From positions 38,497 through 102,496 of the forward strand of contig NZ_JAUASV010000011.1 of NCBI RefSeq assembly GCF_030345695.1: a stretch of DNA of 64,000 nucleotides, read 5' to 3'. Origin of the DNA: Galbitalea sp. SE-J8. GTDB lineage: Bacteria; Actinomycetota; Actinomycetes; Actinomycetales; Microbacteriaceae. The number at the start of each line of letters is the position of its first letter. Position 1 is the stretch's first letter. Shown here one piece after another: positions 17,434 through 28,189 of the stretch. The notes under the pieces are model-generated. The model ran no database searches. It saw only the letters and a program-made list of their open reading frames with translations, and was not told where the DNA came from. Made by a program: the position numbers and the translations under genes.

Positions 17434-18085
17434 AGGAGGGGAGGGCGGGGCGGCCGAGGCCGAGCAGCGGCAGCACGAGCGAGAGGTCGCGCTCGTCGAG
17501 CAGCACGTCGGCCCGCTGCCGCACGGGCGCCTTCGCGTCGAACCCGACCGACAGACCGGCCTCCGCCATCATGACGAGGTCGTTGGCGCCGTCGCCGATC
17601 GCGATCGTGCCGAGCGACGGGATGCCGGCGTCCGCGGCCCAGGCGCGGAGCGCATCCGCCTTCGCCTTCGCGTCCACGATCGGCCCGTCCACGCGTCCGG
17701 TGAGGCGGCCGTCGGCCACCTCGAGCCGGTTCGCCCGCCAGGCGTCGAGGCCGAGGCGCTCGGCGAGCGGGTCGAGGATCTCGTGGAAGCCGCCCGAGAC
17801 GACGGCGACGCGACCGCCCGCGGCATGCACGCCGGCGACGAGCTCCGGGACGCCGCGGGTCACCGTGACGCGCTCGCGCACGTCCGCGAGCACCGCGGCG
17901 TCGAGGCCCGCGAGCGTCGCGACCCGCTCGCGCAGGCTCGCCGCGAAGTCGAGCTCCCCGTTCATGGCGCGCGCCGTGACCGCCGCGACCTCCTCGCGCG
18001 TGCCGGCGGCATCCGCGATGAGCTCGATCACCTCGTTCTCGATGAGCGTCGAGTCGACGTCGAGGACTACGAGGAATGCGGGCAT
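17420..18085 (-). CDS. serB: Phosphoserine phosphatase SerB
   Basis: HAD-family phosphatase for the last step of serine synthesis, 221 residues. Motif I is LDVDSTLIENEVIE, motif II is VVSGGF, the Lys of motif III lies in DAKAKADALR, and motif IV is IGDGANDLVMM. It lacks the N-terminal ACT domains of mycobacterial SerB2. The last codons (SSFPV) are encoded by the palindrome arm, so the C terminus appears to have been rewritten by that element. Confidence 0.92.
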   Translation of the reverse strand: MPAFLVVLDVDSTLIENEVIELIADAAGTREEVAAVTARAMNGELDFAASLRERVATLAGLDAAVLADVRERVTVTRGVPELVAGVHAAGGRVAVVSGGFHEILDPLAERLGLDAWRANRLEVADGRLTGRVDGPIVDAKAKADALRAWAADAGIPSLGTIAIGDGANDLVMMAEAGLSVGFDAKAPVRQRADVLLDERDLSLVLPLLGLGRPALPSSFPV

Positions 18086-18127
18086 GGGCGGGCGGGGCCT
18101 TCCTCGAGTTCGCGACGCGCGAGACGC

Positions 18128-19366
18128 TTAGCTGACGTGCACGCCCTTGCCGACGACGGTGATGCCCGACTCGGTGACGGTGAAGCCGCGGGCCCGGTCG
18201 GCGTCGTGGTCGACACCCACCGTCGCACCCTCGGCGATGACGACGTCCTTGTCGAGGATAGCCTTGCGCACCACCGCGTTCGGGGCGATCCGCGCGCGCT
18301 CGAAGATGATCGAGTCCACGACCATCGCGCCCGACTCGACGGTCGTCCACGGGCCGATGACGCTGCGCTCGATGTGCGCCCCCTGCAGCACCGTGCCGAG
18401 CGAGACGATCGAGTCGATCATCGTGCCGAGGTAGCCGCGCGCGTCGCGCACGAACTTCGCCGGCGGCGAGTTGAGCTGCTGCGAGTAGATCGGCCACTCG
18501 CCGTTGTAGAGGTTGAAGACCGGCAGCGCCGCGATGAGGTCCTGGTGCGCCTCGAAGAACGACTCGATCGTGCCCACATCGCGCCAGTAGAACTTGTCGC
18601 GCTCGGTCGAGCCGGGCACCTCGTTGCGGTTGAGGTCGTAGACGCCGGCACCGCCGCGACTCACGAAGTCGGGCACGATGTCGCCGCCCATGTCGTGGTT
18701 CGAGTCGCTGCGCTCGCCGTCCCGGATGACGGCGTCGATGAGCACGTCGGCGTCGAAGACGTAGTTGCCCATCGACGCGAGCACCTCGTCGGGGGAGTCG
18801 GCGAGCCCGATCGGCTTCTTCGGCTTCTCGTGGAACGCCTTGATGAGCGTCGGGTCCGACTCGTCGAGCTCGATGACGCCGAACTGGTCGGCGAGCGAGA
18901 TGGGCTGACGGATGGCGGCGACCGTGAGCCCGCGCCCCGACTCGACGTGCGCCGCGATCATCTGCTCGAAGTCCATCCGGTAGACGTGGTCGGCGCCGAC
19001 CACGACCACGATGTCGGGCTTCTCGTCGCGCAGCAGGTTGAGGCTCTGCAGGATCGCGTCCGCGCTGCCGGTGTACCAGCGCTTGCCGAGGCGCTGCTGC
19101 GCGGGCACCGACGCGACGTAGGCGTTCAGGATGCCGGACAGTCGCCAGGTCTCGGCGATGTGCCGGTCGAGACTGTGCGACTTGTACTGGGTCAGCACGA
19201 CGATCTTCGTGAGTCCCGAGTTGATGAGATTCGACAGGGCGAAATCGACCAGTCGGTAGCCGCCGCCGAACGGGACGGCGGGTTTGGCACGGTCGGCCGT
19301 GAGCGGCATCAGGCGCTTGCCCTCTCCGCCGGCGAGGACGATGCCGAAGATCTTCTTCGATGCCAT
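18128..19366 (-). CDS. glgC: Glucose-1-phosphate adenylyltransferase GlgC
   Basis: Makes ADP-glucose from glucose 1-phosphate and ATP, the committed step of alpha-glucan synthesis. The protein has 412 residues. The nucleotide site is [17 protein letters not shown], with [11 protein letters not shown] in the middle and a C-terminal left-handed beta helix. The ATG at 19366 is chosen; a GTG two codons upstream (19372) is an alternative. It is divergent from the glycosyltransferase gene with about 48 bases between starts, the same arrangement I recall for glgC and glgM/glgA in mycobacteria. Confidence 0.93.
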   Translation of the reverse strand: MASKKIFGIVLAGGEGKRLMPLTADRAKPAVPFGGGYRLVDFALSNLINSGLTKIVVLTQYKSHSLDRHIAETWRLSGILNAYVASVPAQQRLGKRWYTGSADAILQSLNLLRDEKPDIVVVVGADHVYRMDFEQMIAAHVESGRGLTVAAIRQPISLADQFGVIELDESDPTLIKAFHEKPKKPIGLADSPDEVLASMGNYVFDADVLIDAVIRDGERSDSNHDMGGDIVPDFVSRGGAGVYDLNRNEVPGSTERDKFYWRDVGTIESFFEAHQDLIAALPVFNLYNGEWPIYSQQLNSPPAKFVRDARGYLGTMIDSIVSLGTVLQGAHIERSVIGPWTTVESGAMVVDSIIFERARIAPNAVVRKAILDKDVVIAEGATVGVDHDADRARGFTVTESGITVVGKGVHVS

Positions 19367-19414
19367 GAGCACACTTTAGGGCCGCGCGGGAACTCTGCTG
19401 TACCTTCGGGAAAC

Positions 19415-20599
19415 ATGCGCGTCGATGTGATCAGCCGCGAGTATCCACCCGAGGTGTACGGCGGCGCCGGCGTGCACGTGACGGAGCTCGTGAGGGCCCT
19501 CCGGAACGACGACCTCGAGGTCGTCGTGCGGGCGTTCGGCGCCCCGCGCGACGAGCCCGGCGTGTTCTCCTACGGGGTGCCGGCCGAGCTGTCCGGCGCC
19601 AACCCCGCGCTCACGACGCTCGGCACCGACCTGACCATCGCCCGGGATGTCGCGGGCGCCGACCTGGTGCACTCGCACACCTGGTACGCCAACGCGGCCG
19701 GACACGTGGCGTCGCTGCTGCACGGCATCCCGCACGTCGTCACGGCGCACAGCCTCGAGCCGCTGCGTCCGTGGAAGGCCGAGCAGCTCGGCGGCGGCTA
19801 CCGCCTCTCCAGCTGGATCGAGTCGGCGGCGTTCGCGGGGGCGGCATCCGTCATCGCGGTGAGCCACGGGATGCGGCGCGACATCCTGCGCGCCTACCCG
19901 TTCCTCGACGAGGAGCGCGTGCAGGTCGTGCACAACGGCATCGACCTGGAGCGCTGGGTGCCGACGCACGACCCGGAGCTGGTGCGCTCGTTCGGCATCG
20001 ACCCCGACCGGCCCTCGGTCGTCTTCGTCGGGCGCATCACCCGGCAGAAGGGCCTGCCCTACCTGCTGCGCGCCGCGGCCCTGCTGCCGCCCGACGTGCA
20101 GCTCGTGCTGTGCGCGGGCGCACCCGACACCCCCGAGATCCTCGCCGAGGTGCAGGGGCTCGTGCGCGACCTGCAGCGGCAGCGCTCGGGCGTCGTCTGG
20201 ATCGAGCGTCTGCTGCCGCAGCACGAGCTCGCCGCGATCCTCTCGAGCGCGACGACGTTCGTGTGCCCGAGCGTGTACGAGCCGCTCGGCATCGTCAACC
20301 TCGAGGCGATGGCGTGCGGCGCACCCGTCGTGGGCACGGCGACCGGCGGCATCCCCGAGGTCGTCGCCGACGGCGTCACGGGACGCCTCGTGCCCATCGA
20401 CCAGATGCAGGACGGCACCGGCACGCCCACCGACCCGGAGCGCTTCGTCGCGGATCTCGCGCGCACCCTCACCGAGGTCGTCGCGGATCCGGATGCCGCG
20501 CGCGCGCTGGGACGCGCGGGTCGCGACCGCGCCGAGCGCGAGTTCGGCTGGGACCGCATCGCCGAGCGCACCGAGGCGATCTACCGCTCGCTCGTGTGA
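19415..20599 (+). CDS. glgA: Glycogen synthase / alpha-maltose-1-phosphate synthase (GlgA/GlgM type)
   Basis: GT4-family ADP-glucose-dependent transferase of 394 residues. It has the N-terminal SREYPPEVYGGAGVHV glucan-site segment, the phosphate-site GRITRQKGLPYLL and the catalytic E-x7-E region SVYEPLGIVNLEAMACG. This short actinobacterial form is related to mycobacterial GlgM, which makes maltose 1-phosphate for GlgE; GlgA-type elongation is the alternative. The divergent glgC supplies its donor. The 22-bp palindrome directly after the stop is a likely terminator. Confidence 0.9.
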   Translation: MRVDVISREYPPEVYGGAGVHVTELVRALRNDDLEVVVRAFGAPRDEPGVFSYGVPAELSGANPALTTLGTDLTIARDVAGADLVHSHTWYANAAGHVASLLHGIPHVVTAHSLEPLRPWKAEQLGGGYRLSSWIESAAFAGAASVIAVSHGMRRDILRAYPFLDEERVQVVHNGIDLERWVPTHDPELVRSFGIDPDRPSVVFVGRITRQKGLPYLLRAAALLPPDVQLVLCAGAPDTPEILAEVQGLVRDLQRQRSGVVWIERLLPQHELAAILSSATTFVCPSVYEPLGIVNLEAMACGAPVVGTATGGIPEVVADGVTGRLVPIDQMQDGTGTPTDPERFVADLARTLTEVVADPDAARALGRAGRDRAEREFGWDRIAERTEAIYRSLV

Positions 20600-20621
20600 G
20601 CCCGGGCGGGCCCGCCCGGGC
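20600..20621 (+). terminator. Perfect 22-bp palindrome after glgA
   Basis: GCCCGGGCGGG and its exact complement abut directly after the glgA stop codon. There is no loop and no T-run, so it is a strong but atypical stem. Confidence 0.6.
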
Positions 20622-20650
20622 ATCCGTTCGATCGCTAGGCTGGGCTCACC

Positions 20651-21433
20651 ATGGCTAGCGTTCTCGAGTTCACCGACGTCTCGATCGTGCGCGAGGGCAC
20701 GCCCATCCTCGACCACGTCACGTGGTCGGTCGCCGATGACGAGCGCTGGGTGGTGCTCGGCCCGAACGGCGCCGGCAAGACCTCGCTGCTGCAGCTCGCG
20801 GGCACCGTCGGACACCCGACGTCGGGATCCGTGCGCGTGCTCGACGAGGGCCTCGGCCGCACGGACGTGTTCGAGCTGCGCCCGCGCATCGGCTTCGCGT
20901 CGAGCGCGCTCGCCCGACGGTTCCAGCGCGATGAGACCGTGCTCGACACGGTCATGACGGCGGCCTACTCGGTCACCGGCCGGTGGAACGAGGAGTACGA
21001 GGACCTCGACGTGCGCCGCGCCCGCCGGGTGCTCGCCGAGTGGCACCTCGACCACCTCGAGAACCGCCTGTTCGGCACGCTCAGCGACGGCGAGCAGAAG
21101 CGCGTGCAGATCGCCCGCGCCGTGATGACCGATCCGGAGCTGCTGCTGCTCGACGAGCCGGCCGCGAGCCTCGACCTGGGTGCGCGCGAGGAGCTGCTGC
21201 AGCTGCTCACGGGCTACGCGGGGGAGCCCGGTGCGCCCGCGATCGTCATGGTCACGCACCACGTCGAGGAGATCCCGGTCGGGTTCACCCACGCCCTGCT
21301 GCTCGGCAACGGGCGAGTCGTCGCCTCGGGTCCGATCGCCGAGGTGGTCACGGCCGCGACGCTCAGCGACGTGTTCGGCCTGCCGCTCGAGGTCACCGCG
21401 GTCGACGGCCGCTTCTCGGCTCGCGCCGCCTGA
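20651..21433 (+). CDS. ABC transporter ATP-binding protein
   Basis: Single ABC ATPase of 260 residues with Walker A GPNGAGKTSL (about residue 38), signature LSDGEQKR (SDG in place of SGG) and Walker B LLLLDEPAASLD. No permease or binding protein is adjacent. Stand-alone ATPases of this type (ModF/YlmA-like) occur widely, and the partner is unknown. TAGGCT at 20636-20641 lies nine bases before the ATG. Confidence 0.88.
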   Translation: MASVLEFTDVSIVREGTPILDHVTWSVADDERWVVLGPNGAGKTSLLQLAGTVGHPTSGSVRVLDEGLGRTDVFELRPRIGFASSALARRFQRDETVLDTVMTAAYSVTGRWNEEYEDLDVRRARRVLAEWHLDHLENRLFGTLSDGEQKRVQIARAVMTDPELLLLDEPAASLDLGAREELLQLLTGYAGEPGAPAIVMVTHHVEEIPVGFTHALLLGNGRVVASGPIAEVVTAATLSDVFGLPLEVTAVDGRFSARAA

Positions 21434-21476
21434 GCGCCGAGGCGCGTCGCCCGTTCCCGGGCGGCGCTCGCTCTGA

Positions 21477-21482
21477 TAGACT
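21477..21482 (+). promoter_or_regulatory. -10 hexamer TAGACT upstream of rpmE2
   Basis: TAGACT lies 77 bases before the ATG, giving a leader of about 70 bases. No clear Zur box was seen near it. Confidence 0.4.
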
Positions 21483-21559
21483 CGTTCGTCGGCCCGCGGC
21501 ATCGTCGCGCCGGCCCCACGAACTTCCCTCCGTCTCCGATATTTCTCCAAGGACCTGCC

Positions 21560-21808
21560 ATGAAGACCGACATCCACCCCGAGTACAACGCGATCGTCTT
21601 CCGCGACCTCGCGTCGGGTGAGACGTTCCTCACGCGTTCGACGCTCACGAGCGACAAGACGATCGAGCTCGATGGCGCGACCTACCCCGTCGTCGACGTC
21701 GAGATCTCGTCCGCCTCGCACCCGTTCTACACGGGCAAGCAGCGCATCATGGACTCGGCCGGTCGCGTCGAGAAGTTCAACTCGCGCTACAAGGGCTTCG
21801 GCAAGTAA
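21560..21808 (+). CDS. rpmE2: 50S ribosomal protein L31 type B
   Basis: Ribosomal protein of 82 residues. It starts [10 protein letters not shown] and contains [12 protein letters not shown] and ends in [10 protein letters not shown], all typical of the cysteine-free type B form, which replaces zinc-binding L31 under zinc limitation in many bacteria. A ribosome site (AAGGA) precedes the ATG. A strong hairpin follows 17 bases after the stop. Confidence 0.96.
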   Translation: MKTDIHPEYNAIVFRDLASGETFLTRSTLTSDKTIELDGATYPVVDVEISSASHPFYTGKQRIMDSAGRVEKFNSRYKGFGK

Positions 21809-21825
21809 GTCCCTGCGTGTCGAGC

Positions 21826-21851
21826 GAGAGCCGCCCTCCGGGGCGGCTCTC
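21826..21851 (+). terminator. Rho-independent-like terminator of rpmE2
   Basis: Ten-base arms GAGAGCCGCC and GGCGGCTCTC enclose a six-base loop, followed by a T-containing stretch. Confidence 0.8.
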
Positions 21852-21869
21852 GTCGGTTAACCTGCCGGC

Positions 21870-22226
21870 ATGCTCGGCATCGGATCGGTCGTCATCCGCG
21901 TGGACGACCTCGCCACGCAGAAGGCGTTCTGGATGGCGGCGCTCGACTACGTCGACCGTCCCGACGACGGCGACGACTTCGCGCTGCTGCGCCCCCGATC
22001 CGGATCGGGCCCGAACGTCTCGCTCGACGCCGTGCGGTCGGAGCGCGTGCTGCCTCCCCGCATCCACCTCGACCTCTACGCCGACGACCAGGCCGCCGAG
22101 GTCGAGCGTCTGCTCGCGCTCGGCGCCCAGCGGGTCGACTGGGCGAAGCGGCCCGCGGATGCCGACTACGTCATCCTCGAGGACCCCGAGGGCAACCGTT
22201 TCTGCGTCATCGACACGGGCGAGTGA
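21870..22226 (+). CDS. VOC superfamily (glyoxalase-like) protein
   Basis: Protein of 118 residues with the two beta-alpha-beta modules of the vicinal-oxygen-chelate fold: SVVIRVDDLATQKAFW at the start and LEDPEGNRFCVID at the end. The substrate is not predictable. TAACCT at 21858-21863, six bases before the ATG, implies a leaderless transcript. Confidence 0.82.
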   Translation: MLGIGSVVIRVDDLATQKAFWMAALDYVDRPDDGDDFALLRPRSGSGPNVSLDAVRSERVLPPRIHLDLYADDQAAEVERLLALGAQRVDWAKRPADADYVILEDPEGNRFCVIDTGE

Positions 22227-22230
22227 GCGC

Positions 22231-22968
22231 TCAGGCGACGTCGAACGCCTCGAGGCCCGCGAGCGTCGGCTGCGCGACGAACGGATGCAGCGGCCAGGTG
22301 TGTCGCGTCGTGAACTCCGGATCGGTGCGGCGGCGGTAGTCCTCGAACGAGCGCGACGACGCGTAGGCCCAGCGCACCTGGCGCTCGTGCAGCTCGAGGG
22401 CGGTCATGGCGAGCTGCTCGGGGAACGCGCGCGCGAGGGCCTGGGCGACGCGGCCGGCGGCCACGGCATCCGCACCGGCGTCGTGCGCGTCGAGCAGCTC
22501 GACGCGGTACAGCGCGGCCGTCGCCGTGAGCGTGCGCTTGCCGGGGCGGTAGCGGTCGAACGTCTTGTCGATGATGAGCGGGTCGACGATGGGCGCCGGG
22601 CCGTCGAGGGGGAGCACGCCGTGCCGGCGCGCCTCGCGGTCGAGCAGCGTGAGGTCGTAGGGCGCGTTGTAGATCGCGACCGGCAGGCCGCGGTCGAGCA
22701 CGTCGGCGAGCGCGTCGAGGATCTCGACGACGACCTGACCGGACGGCCTGCCCTCGGCGCGGGCGCGCTCCGTGGAGATGCCGTGCACGGCGGCGGCGCC
22801 CTCGGGGATCTCCACGCCCGGGTCGGCGAGCCACTCGCGCCGCTCGAGCACGTCGCCGTCCGGACCGATGACGCCGACGTGGGCGGAGACGATGCGGGCG
22901 CTCTCGGTGTCGATGCCCGTCGTCTCCAGATCGAAGACGGCGAGAGTCTCGTGCCACGCGCTGCTCAT
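22231..22968 (-). CDS. DnaQ-like 3'-5' exonuclease
   Basis: DEDD-family exonuclease of 245 residues. Exo I is VFDLETTGID, Exo II is AIYNAPYDLTLL and Exo III is AHDAGADAVA, giving an intact DEDDh-type site. It may be a stand-alone proofreading or RNA-processing enzyme; it is not fused to a helicase or polymerase. TAGCAT (plus-strand 22976-22981) lies seven bases before the ATG. It converges with the VOC gene, four bases apart. Confidence 0.88.
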   Translation of the reverse strand: MSSAWHETLAVFDLETTGIDTESARIVSAHVGVIGPDGDVLERREWLADPGVEIPEGAAAVHGISTERARAEGRPSGQVVVEILDALADVLDRGLPVAIYNAPYDLTLLDREARRHGVLPLDGPAPIVDPLIIDKTFDRYRPGKRTLTATAALYRVELLDAHDAGADAVAAGRVAQALARAFPEQLAMTALELHERQVRWAYASSRSFEDYRRRTDPEFTTRHTWPLHPFVAQPTLAGLEAFDVA

Positions 22969-23121
22969 GTCCCGGATGCTACGGGGGAGCCACCGACATC
23001 CGGGGGAGTGACACCCGGGGCACGGTCCGCGCGGTCGCGACCGACCGGGCGGGTTCCCGCAGCACCGCGTTGGACGCGCTGCCGGTCCGACCGGGCAACT
23101 GCAGCCCGAGAAAAACTGCTC

Positions 23122-23152
23122 TTGACATCCGAGAATCGTGAGTATAATACTC
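23122..23152 (+). promoter_or_regulatory. Near-consensus sigma-70 promoter with palindromic operator
   Basis: TTGACA (23122-23127) and TATAAT (23143-23148) are 15 bases apart. GAGTATAATACTC (23140-23152) is a perfect odd palindrome centred on the -10 box, a plausible repressor site. Consensus AT-rich boxes are rare in this window. Confidence 0.75.
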
Positions 23153-23209
23153 GCGCGTGATGAGTTCGATGCGCGGAGCCGCTCATGGGAGTGAGCAAAG
23201 GTGGTCAGA

Positions 23210-24217
23210 ATGAACGTGCGACCCAAGTTCGTCGCGGCGGTCTGCGTGATTTCCGCGCTGGGGCTGGGAATCACGGGGTGCGCGACTGCGCCTTCCGGAT
23301 CCTCGTCCTCTGGAGCGTCGAATGTCGCGATCCCAGACGACGGCGCGGTGATGACCAGCGACTATACGCATCTAGCGAACGCAGACAGCGTCGAAAAGCT
23401 GACCACGCTGGACGACGACCACGACAGCGTTCCATGGGCAGTCATCGCCTCATCAGCGAATTCCCCAGTCCTCTTCATCGCCTACCGCATGCCGACTGAC
23501 GATTCGCAGTGCGGGGGGCACGTGGGTTCGAACGTTGTCGAAACGGACACGCAGGTCGTCGTCGCGGCTGTAAATGAGCGACCGCAGTCATGGAACGAGA
23601 ACTGCGTCGCCGAGTCCGAGGTCGGCGGTGGAAGCATCACGCTCGAAGAGCCACTCGGATCCCGTACGCTGATGCACGCAGCGGTGTCGACGTCATGGCA
23701 GAGTGCACCCGCGCTTGAAACACGCACGCCCGAGCCGAGCCCGACGCCCGCGATCACACAGACTTATTCGGGAGACGCAACTTGCACCAACCTCATCGAT
23801 GCCGAGACGTATAAGAGCTTGAAGAGCAAGGGCTACATCGATATCAGCAACGCTTATGCTGACAAGACCAGATCTGATCCCGACGGCGACCTCTTCACGT
23901 TCCTTGAATACGGCGGTTTGGTCTGCGCCTGGGCGGCGGAGGACAGCCAGGACGTCTCACTTGTGTACGCCTACGGACCCATTTCTTCGGAAGGGCGCGA
24001 CCGCATGACGTCGAAGCTTGAAAGGGCCGATTACCTTCACGAGGAGAAGAGTGGATCGTCCGTGCTCTTCACCTACGCCTCGGGGGGCGGCAGCCTTGCA
24101 AATGGGCAGGGTGCGGGCGGTGGCTACGCGCTGGGCGAGGGCTACTGGGCTCTCTCCCTGGATAACGGCGGCGGCAATGTGCTGAAGGAAATTATCAAGA
24201 ATGCACCGGCGTTCTGA
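23210..24217 (+). CDS. Putative secreted lipoprotein of unknown function
   Basis: Protein of 335 residues. It has a lipoprotein signal (basic front, hydrophobic stretch, lipobox ending GITGC near residue 24) and a Ser-rich linker. Two domains separated by a TPEPSPTP linker (about 170) each carry a cysteine pair, likely disulfides. No known family was recognised. The ATG at 23210 is preferred for AAAGGTGG six bases upstream; GTG at 23201 is possible. Codon use is clearly less GC-rich than the neighbours, which suggests acquisition. The leader is about 60 bases from a strong promoter. Confidence 0.8.
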   Translation: MNVRPKFVAAVCVISALGLGITGCATAPSGSSSSGASNVAIPDDGAVMTSDYTHLANADSVEKLTTLDDDHDSVPWAVIASSANSPVLFIAYRMPTDDSQCGGHVGSNVVETDTQVVVAAVNERPQSWNENCVAESEVGGGSITLEEPLGSRTLMHAAVSTSWQSAPALETRTPEPSPTPAITQTYSGDATCTNLIDAETYKSLKSKGYIDISNAYADKTRSDPDGDLFTFLEYGGLVCAWAAEDSQDVSLVYAYGPISSEGRDRMTSKLERADYLHEEKSGSSVLFTYASGGGSLANGQGAGGGYALGEGYWALSLDNGGGNVLKEIIKNAPAF

Positions 24218-24256
24218 GCAGATCGCACGTCGAATAATCGTGCCGACGAGAAGGGG

Positions 24257-25975
<1,719 letters not shown>

Positions 25976-26049
25976 CGAACTCCTCGCGGGTGGCGGCGGC
26001 CGGGTCGGGCACGATCCCGGATGCACGCCGAGTCTAGGAGAGCGCGCGT

Positions 26050-26104
26050 CGCGGATCGCCGAACGCCGCCCGCGGATCGCCGAACGCCGCCCGCGGATCG
26101 CCGG
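26050..26104. repeat. 21-bp tandem repeat between treS and the hydrolase gene
   Basis: GCGGATCGCCGAACGCCGCC recurs with period 21 at about 26051, 26072 and 26093 (third copy partial), in the shared upstream region of two divergent genes. Confidence 0.8.
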
Positions 26105-26116
26105 CGGCGCGCTCCC

Positions 26117-26122
26117 TAGACT
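26117..26122 (+). promoter_or_regulatory. -10 hexamer TAGACT, leaderless start
   Basis: TAGACT ends six bases before the GTG at 26129 and no ribosome site is present. Confidence 0.5.
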
Positions 26123-26128
26123 GGGCCC

Positions 26129-27019
26129 GTGCCCCTCGCCTCGCCGTACGCGCCCCGGCTCGCCGAGCTGCCGACGGACGAGCACACGGTCGAGCTGCTC
26201 GGCAGCTCGACGCGCTACTGGAGCTACGGACCGGCGGATGCCGCGCTCACCCTCGTGCTCGTGCACGGCTACCGGGGCGACCACCACGGCCTCGAGCCGG
26301 TCGTCGCGCAGCTGCGCGGCATCCGTGTGCTCGCACCCGATCTGCCGGGTTTCGGCTCGTCGACGCCGATGACGGATGCCGCCCACGACATCGCGGGATA
26401 CGCGCGCTGGCTCGGCGCGTTCTCCCGCGCGCTCGGGCTCGGCGACGCCGTCGTGCTCGGCCACTCGTTCGGCTCGATCGTCGTGTCGCACGCGGTCGCG
26501 CGTGGCGAGATCTCGCCGCCGCGCGTCGTGCTGGTGAATCCGATCGCGTCGCTGCCGGTCGGCGGCGTGAAGGCGGCGGGCACGCGGGCGCTCGTCGGCG
26601 CGCACCGGCTCGCGGGCGCGTTCGGCGACCGCGCGGGCTCGTGGCTGATCGGCAACGCCGCGGTCGTGCGGGCGATGAGCGAGGGGATGGCGCGCACCCG
26701 CGACCCGGAGCTGCGACGCTGGATCCACGAGGAGCACGCCCGGTACTTCAGCGCGTTCAGCGACATGACGACCGTGCTCGAGGCGTTCGCCGCCTCGGTC
26801 ACGGAGACGGTGACGGATGCCGTGGCGGTGCCGGTGCTCGTGATCGGCGCCGAGCAGGACCAGATCGCTCCCGCGGCCGCCGTGCGCGCCTACGCGTCGC
26901 GCCTGCCGGACGCGTCGCTCGTGATGATCGACGGCGTCGGCCACCTCATCCACTACGAGCGGCCGCGCGACGCCGCGGCCGCGCTCGTCGGGTGGCTCGG
27001 CGCGGGCGAGCTCGCGTGA
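26129..27019 (+). CDS. Alpha/beta hydrolase
   Basis: Protein of 296 residues with the alpha/beta-hydrolase fold: oxyanion segment LVHGYRGDHHG, nucleophile elbow GHSFGS, acid in GAEQDQI and catalytic His in GVGHLIHYE. The substrate is unknown. It is divergent from treS and followed by repeated GAGCCGCT units (27017-27042) before the convergent YcaQ-like gene. Confidence 0.88.
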   Translation: MPLASPYAPRLAELPTDEHTVELLGSSTRYWSYGPADAALTLVLVHGYRGDHHGLEPVVAQLRGIRVLAPDLPGFGSSTPMTDAAHDIAGYARWLGAFSRALGLGDAVVLGHSFGSIVVSHAVARGEISPPRVVLVNPIASLPVGGVKAAGTRALVGAHRLAGAFGDRAGSWLIGNAAVVRAMSEGMARTRDPELRRWIHEEHARYFSAFSDMTTVLEAFAASVTETVTDAVAVPVLVIGAEQDQIAPAAAVRAYASRLPDASLVMIDGVGHLIHYERPRDAAAALVGWLGAGELA

Positions 27020-27067
27020 GCCGCTGAGCCGCTGAGCCGCTGCCGGCCGCTCCGTCGGTCGGACGCC

Positions 27068-28156
27068 TCACCACGGGTCGGGCGGCTGCACGCCGAGCCA
27101 GTCGGCGAGGTCGTCGATCTCGAGACGGATGCGCTCGCGCTCGTCGTCGGTGAGCGGCAGCAGCTCGTGCAGGGCCGTGACGCGCAGGATCTCGTGCTTC
27201 CGGTCGACCTCCGCGTCGAGGAGGGCGACGAAGCGGTCGTCGAGCAGCACCGGGTGCGCGAAGTAGCCGTAGACGCGCTGCGCCTTCGGCTTGAACTGCT
27301 CCAGCACGTATGCGAAGTCGAAGATCTCCTGCAGCCGAGGGCGGTCGAAGAGCATGCCGTCGTAGGGGTTGAGGATCGCGACCCGCCCCTCGAACGCCTC
27401 GTCGTCGAGGCTCGCGAGCAGCTCCGCATCGGCGCGGTAGGCGCGGGACGAGCCCTCGATCGCGACGGGCACGCCCGCGCCGCCGACCGGTGTCCACGGG
27501 GAGCGCTGCTTCGCGATGCCGGCCGCGCGCAGGCGTCGCTCGTCCCGCAGCGCGGCGGCCTCGGCATCCGTGTACTCGGGTAGGTCGGCCGGGTAGACGC
27601 GCTGGGCGAGATCCCAGCGACGGATGCGGCCCTCGCGACCCGACACCGCGACGACGCCCTGCCGCATGAGGAACTCGAGCATGTGGCCGGTCTGGTTCGA
27701 GCCCGACCAGCCGTCCGGCGGGCGGCTCTCCTGCGCGGTGTCGGGGATGTCGGAGGCGAGCAGCGGTCCCTCGGCGCGGAGCCGGGCGATCACGTCGCGC
27801 CGGAACGCGTCGTTCGCGGCGAGCCAGTCGATCGAGCTCTGCCGCGTCGGCCACCGCCGCATCGCCGGCAGCATGAGCGGCAGGAGGCTCATCGGACGGA
27901 ACGTGCCGTCGAACTCGAAGAGTGTGCGATCGAGCTCCGCTGCGCGGGCCAGGGCATACGGCTCGAACTCCATGCCGATGCGCGAGAACAGCATCGTGTG
28001 CTCGCACGGCGCGATCACCGCGGTCGGGTCGATCTTGATCGCGCCGAGCTGCTCCGCGACCTCCACGACGTCCGTGGGCCGGTCGGCGTCGAGCAGCTGC
28101 GCGCGCACGGCGAGCCGCCGCGCCTCGTCGACCGTGAGCACGCGCGTCCCCGCCAT
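27068..28156 (-). CDS. Winged-helix DNA-binding / crosslink-repair glycosylase (YcaQ family)
   Basis: Protein of 362 residues. It has repeated winged-helix units and the family motifs LGAIKIDPTAVI, HTMLFSRIG, AEGPLLASDI and LNPYDGMLFDR. E. coli YcaQ unhooks interstrand DNA crosslinks; conservation suggests a DNA glycosylase role, but catalytic residues were not checked in detail. TACCGT (plus-strand 28163-28168), six bases before the ATG, indicates a leaderless gene. Confidence 0.85.
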   Translation of the reverse strand: MAGTRVLTVDEARRLAVRAQLLDADRPTDVVEVAEQLGAIKIDPTAVIAPCEHTMLFSRIGMEFEPYALARAAELDRTLFEFDGTFRPMSLLPLMLPAMRRWPTRQSSIDWLAANDAFRRDVIARLRAEGPLLASDIPDTAQESRPPDGWSGSNQTGHMLEFLMRQGVVAVSGREGRIRRWDLAQRVYPADLPEYTDAEAAALRDERRLRAAGIAKQRSPWTPVGGAGVPVAIEGSSRAYRADAELLASLDDEAFEGRVAILNPYDGMLFDRPRLQEIFDFAYVLEQFKPKAQRVYGYFAHPVLLDDRFVALLDAEVDRKHEILRVTALHELLPLTDDERERIRLEIDDLADWLGVQPPDPW

Positions 28157-28189
28157 CCGTTCACGGTAGCCCCGCGCGCCCCGCGCGCG

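Noticed and set aside
17270..19414. Possible N-terminal extension of glgA by about 700 codons
   Set aside because: The frame passes through the palindrome and antisense to serB and glgC. The GT4 domain begins exactly at ATG 19415.
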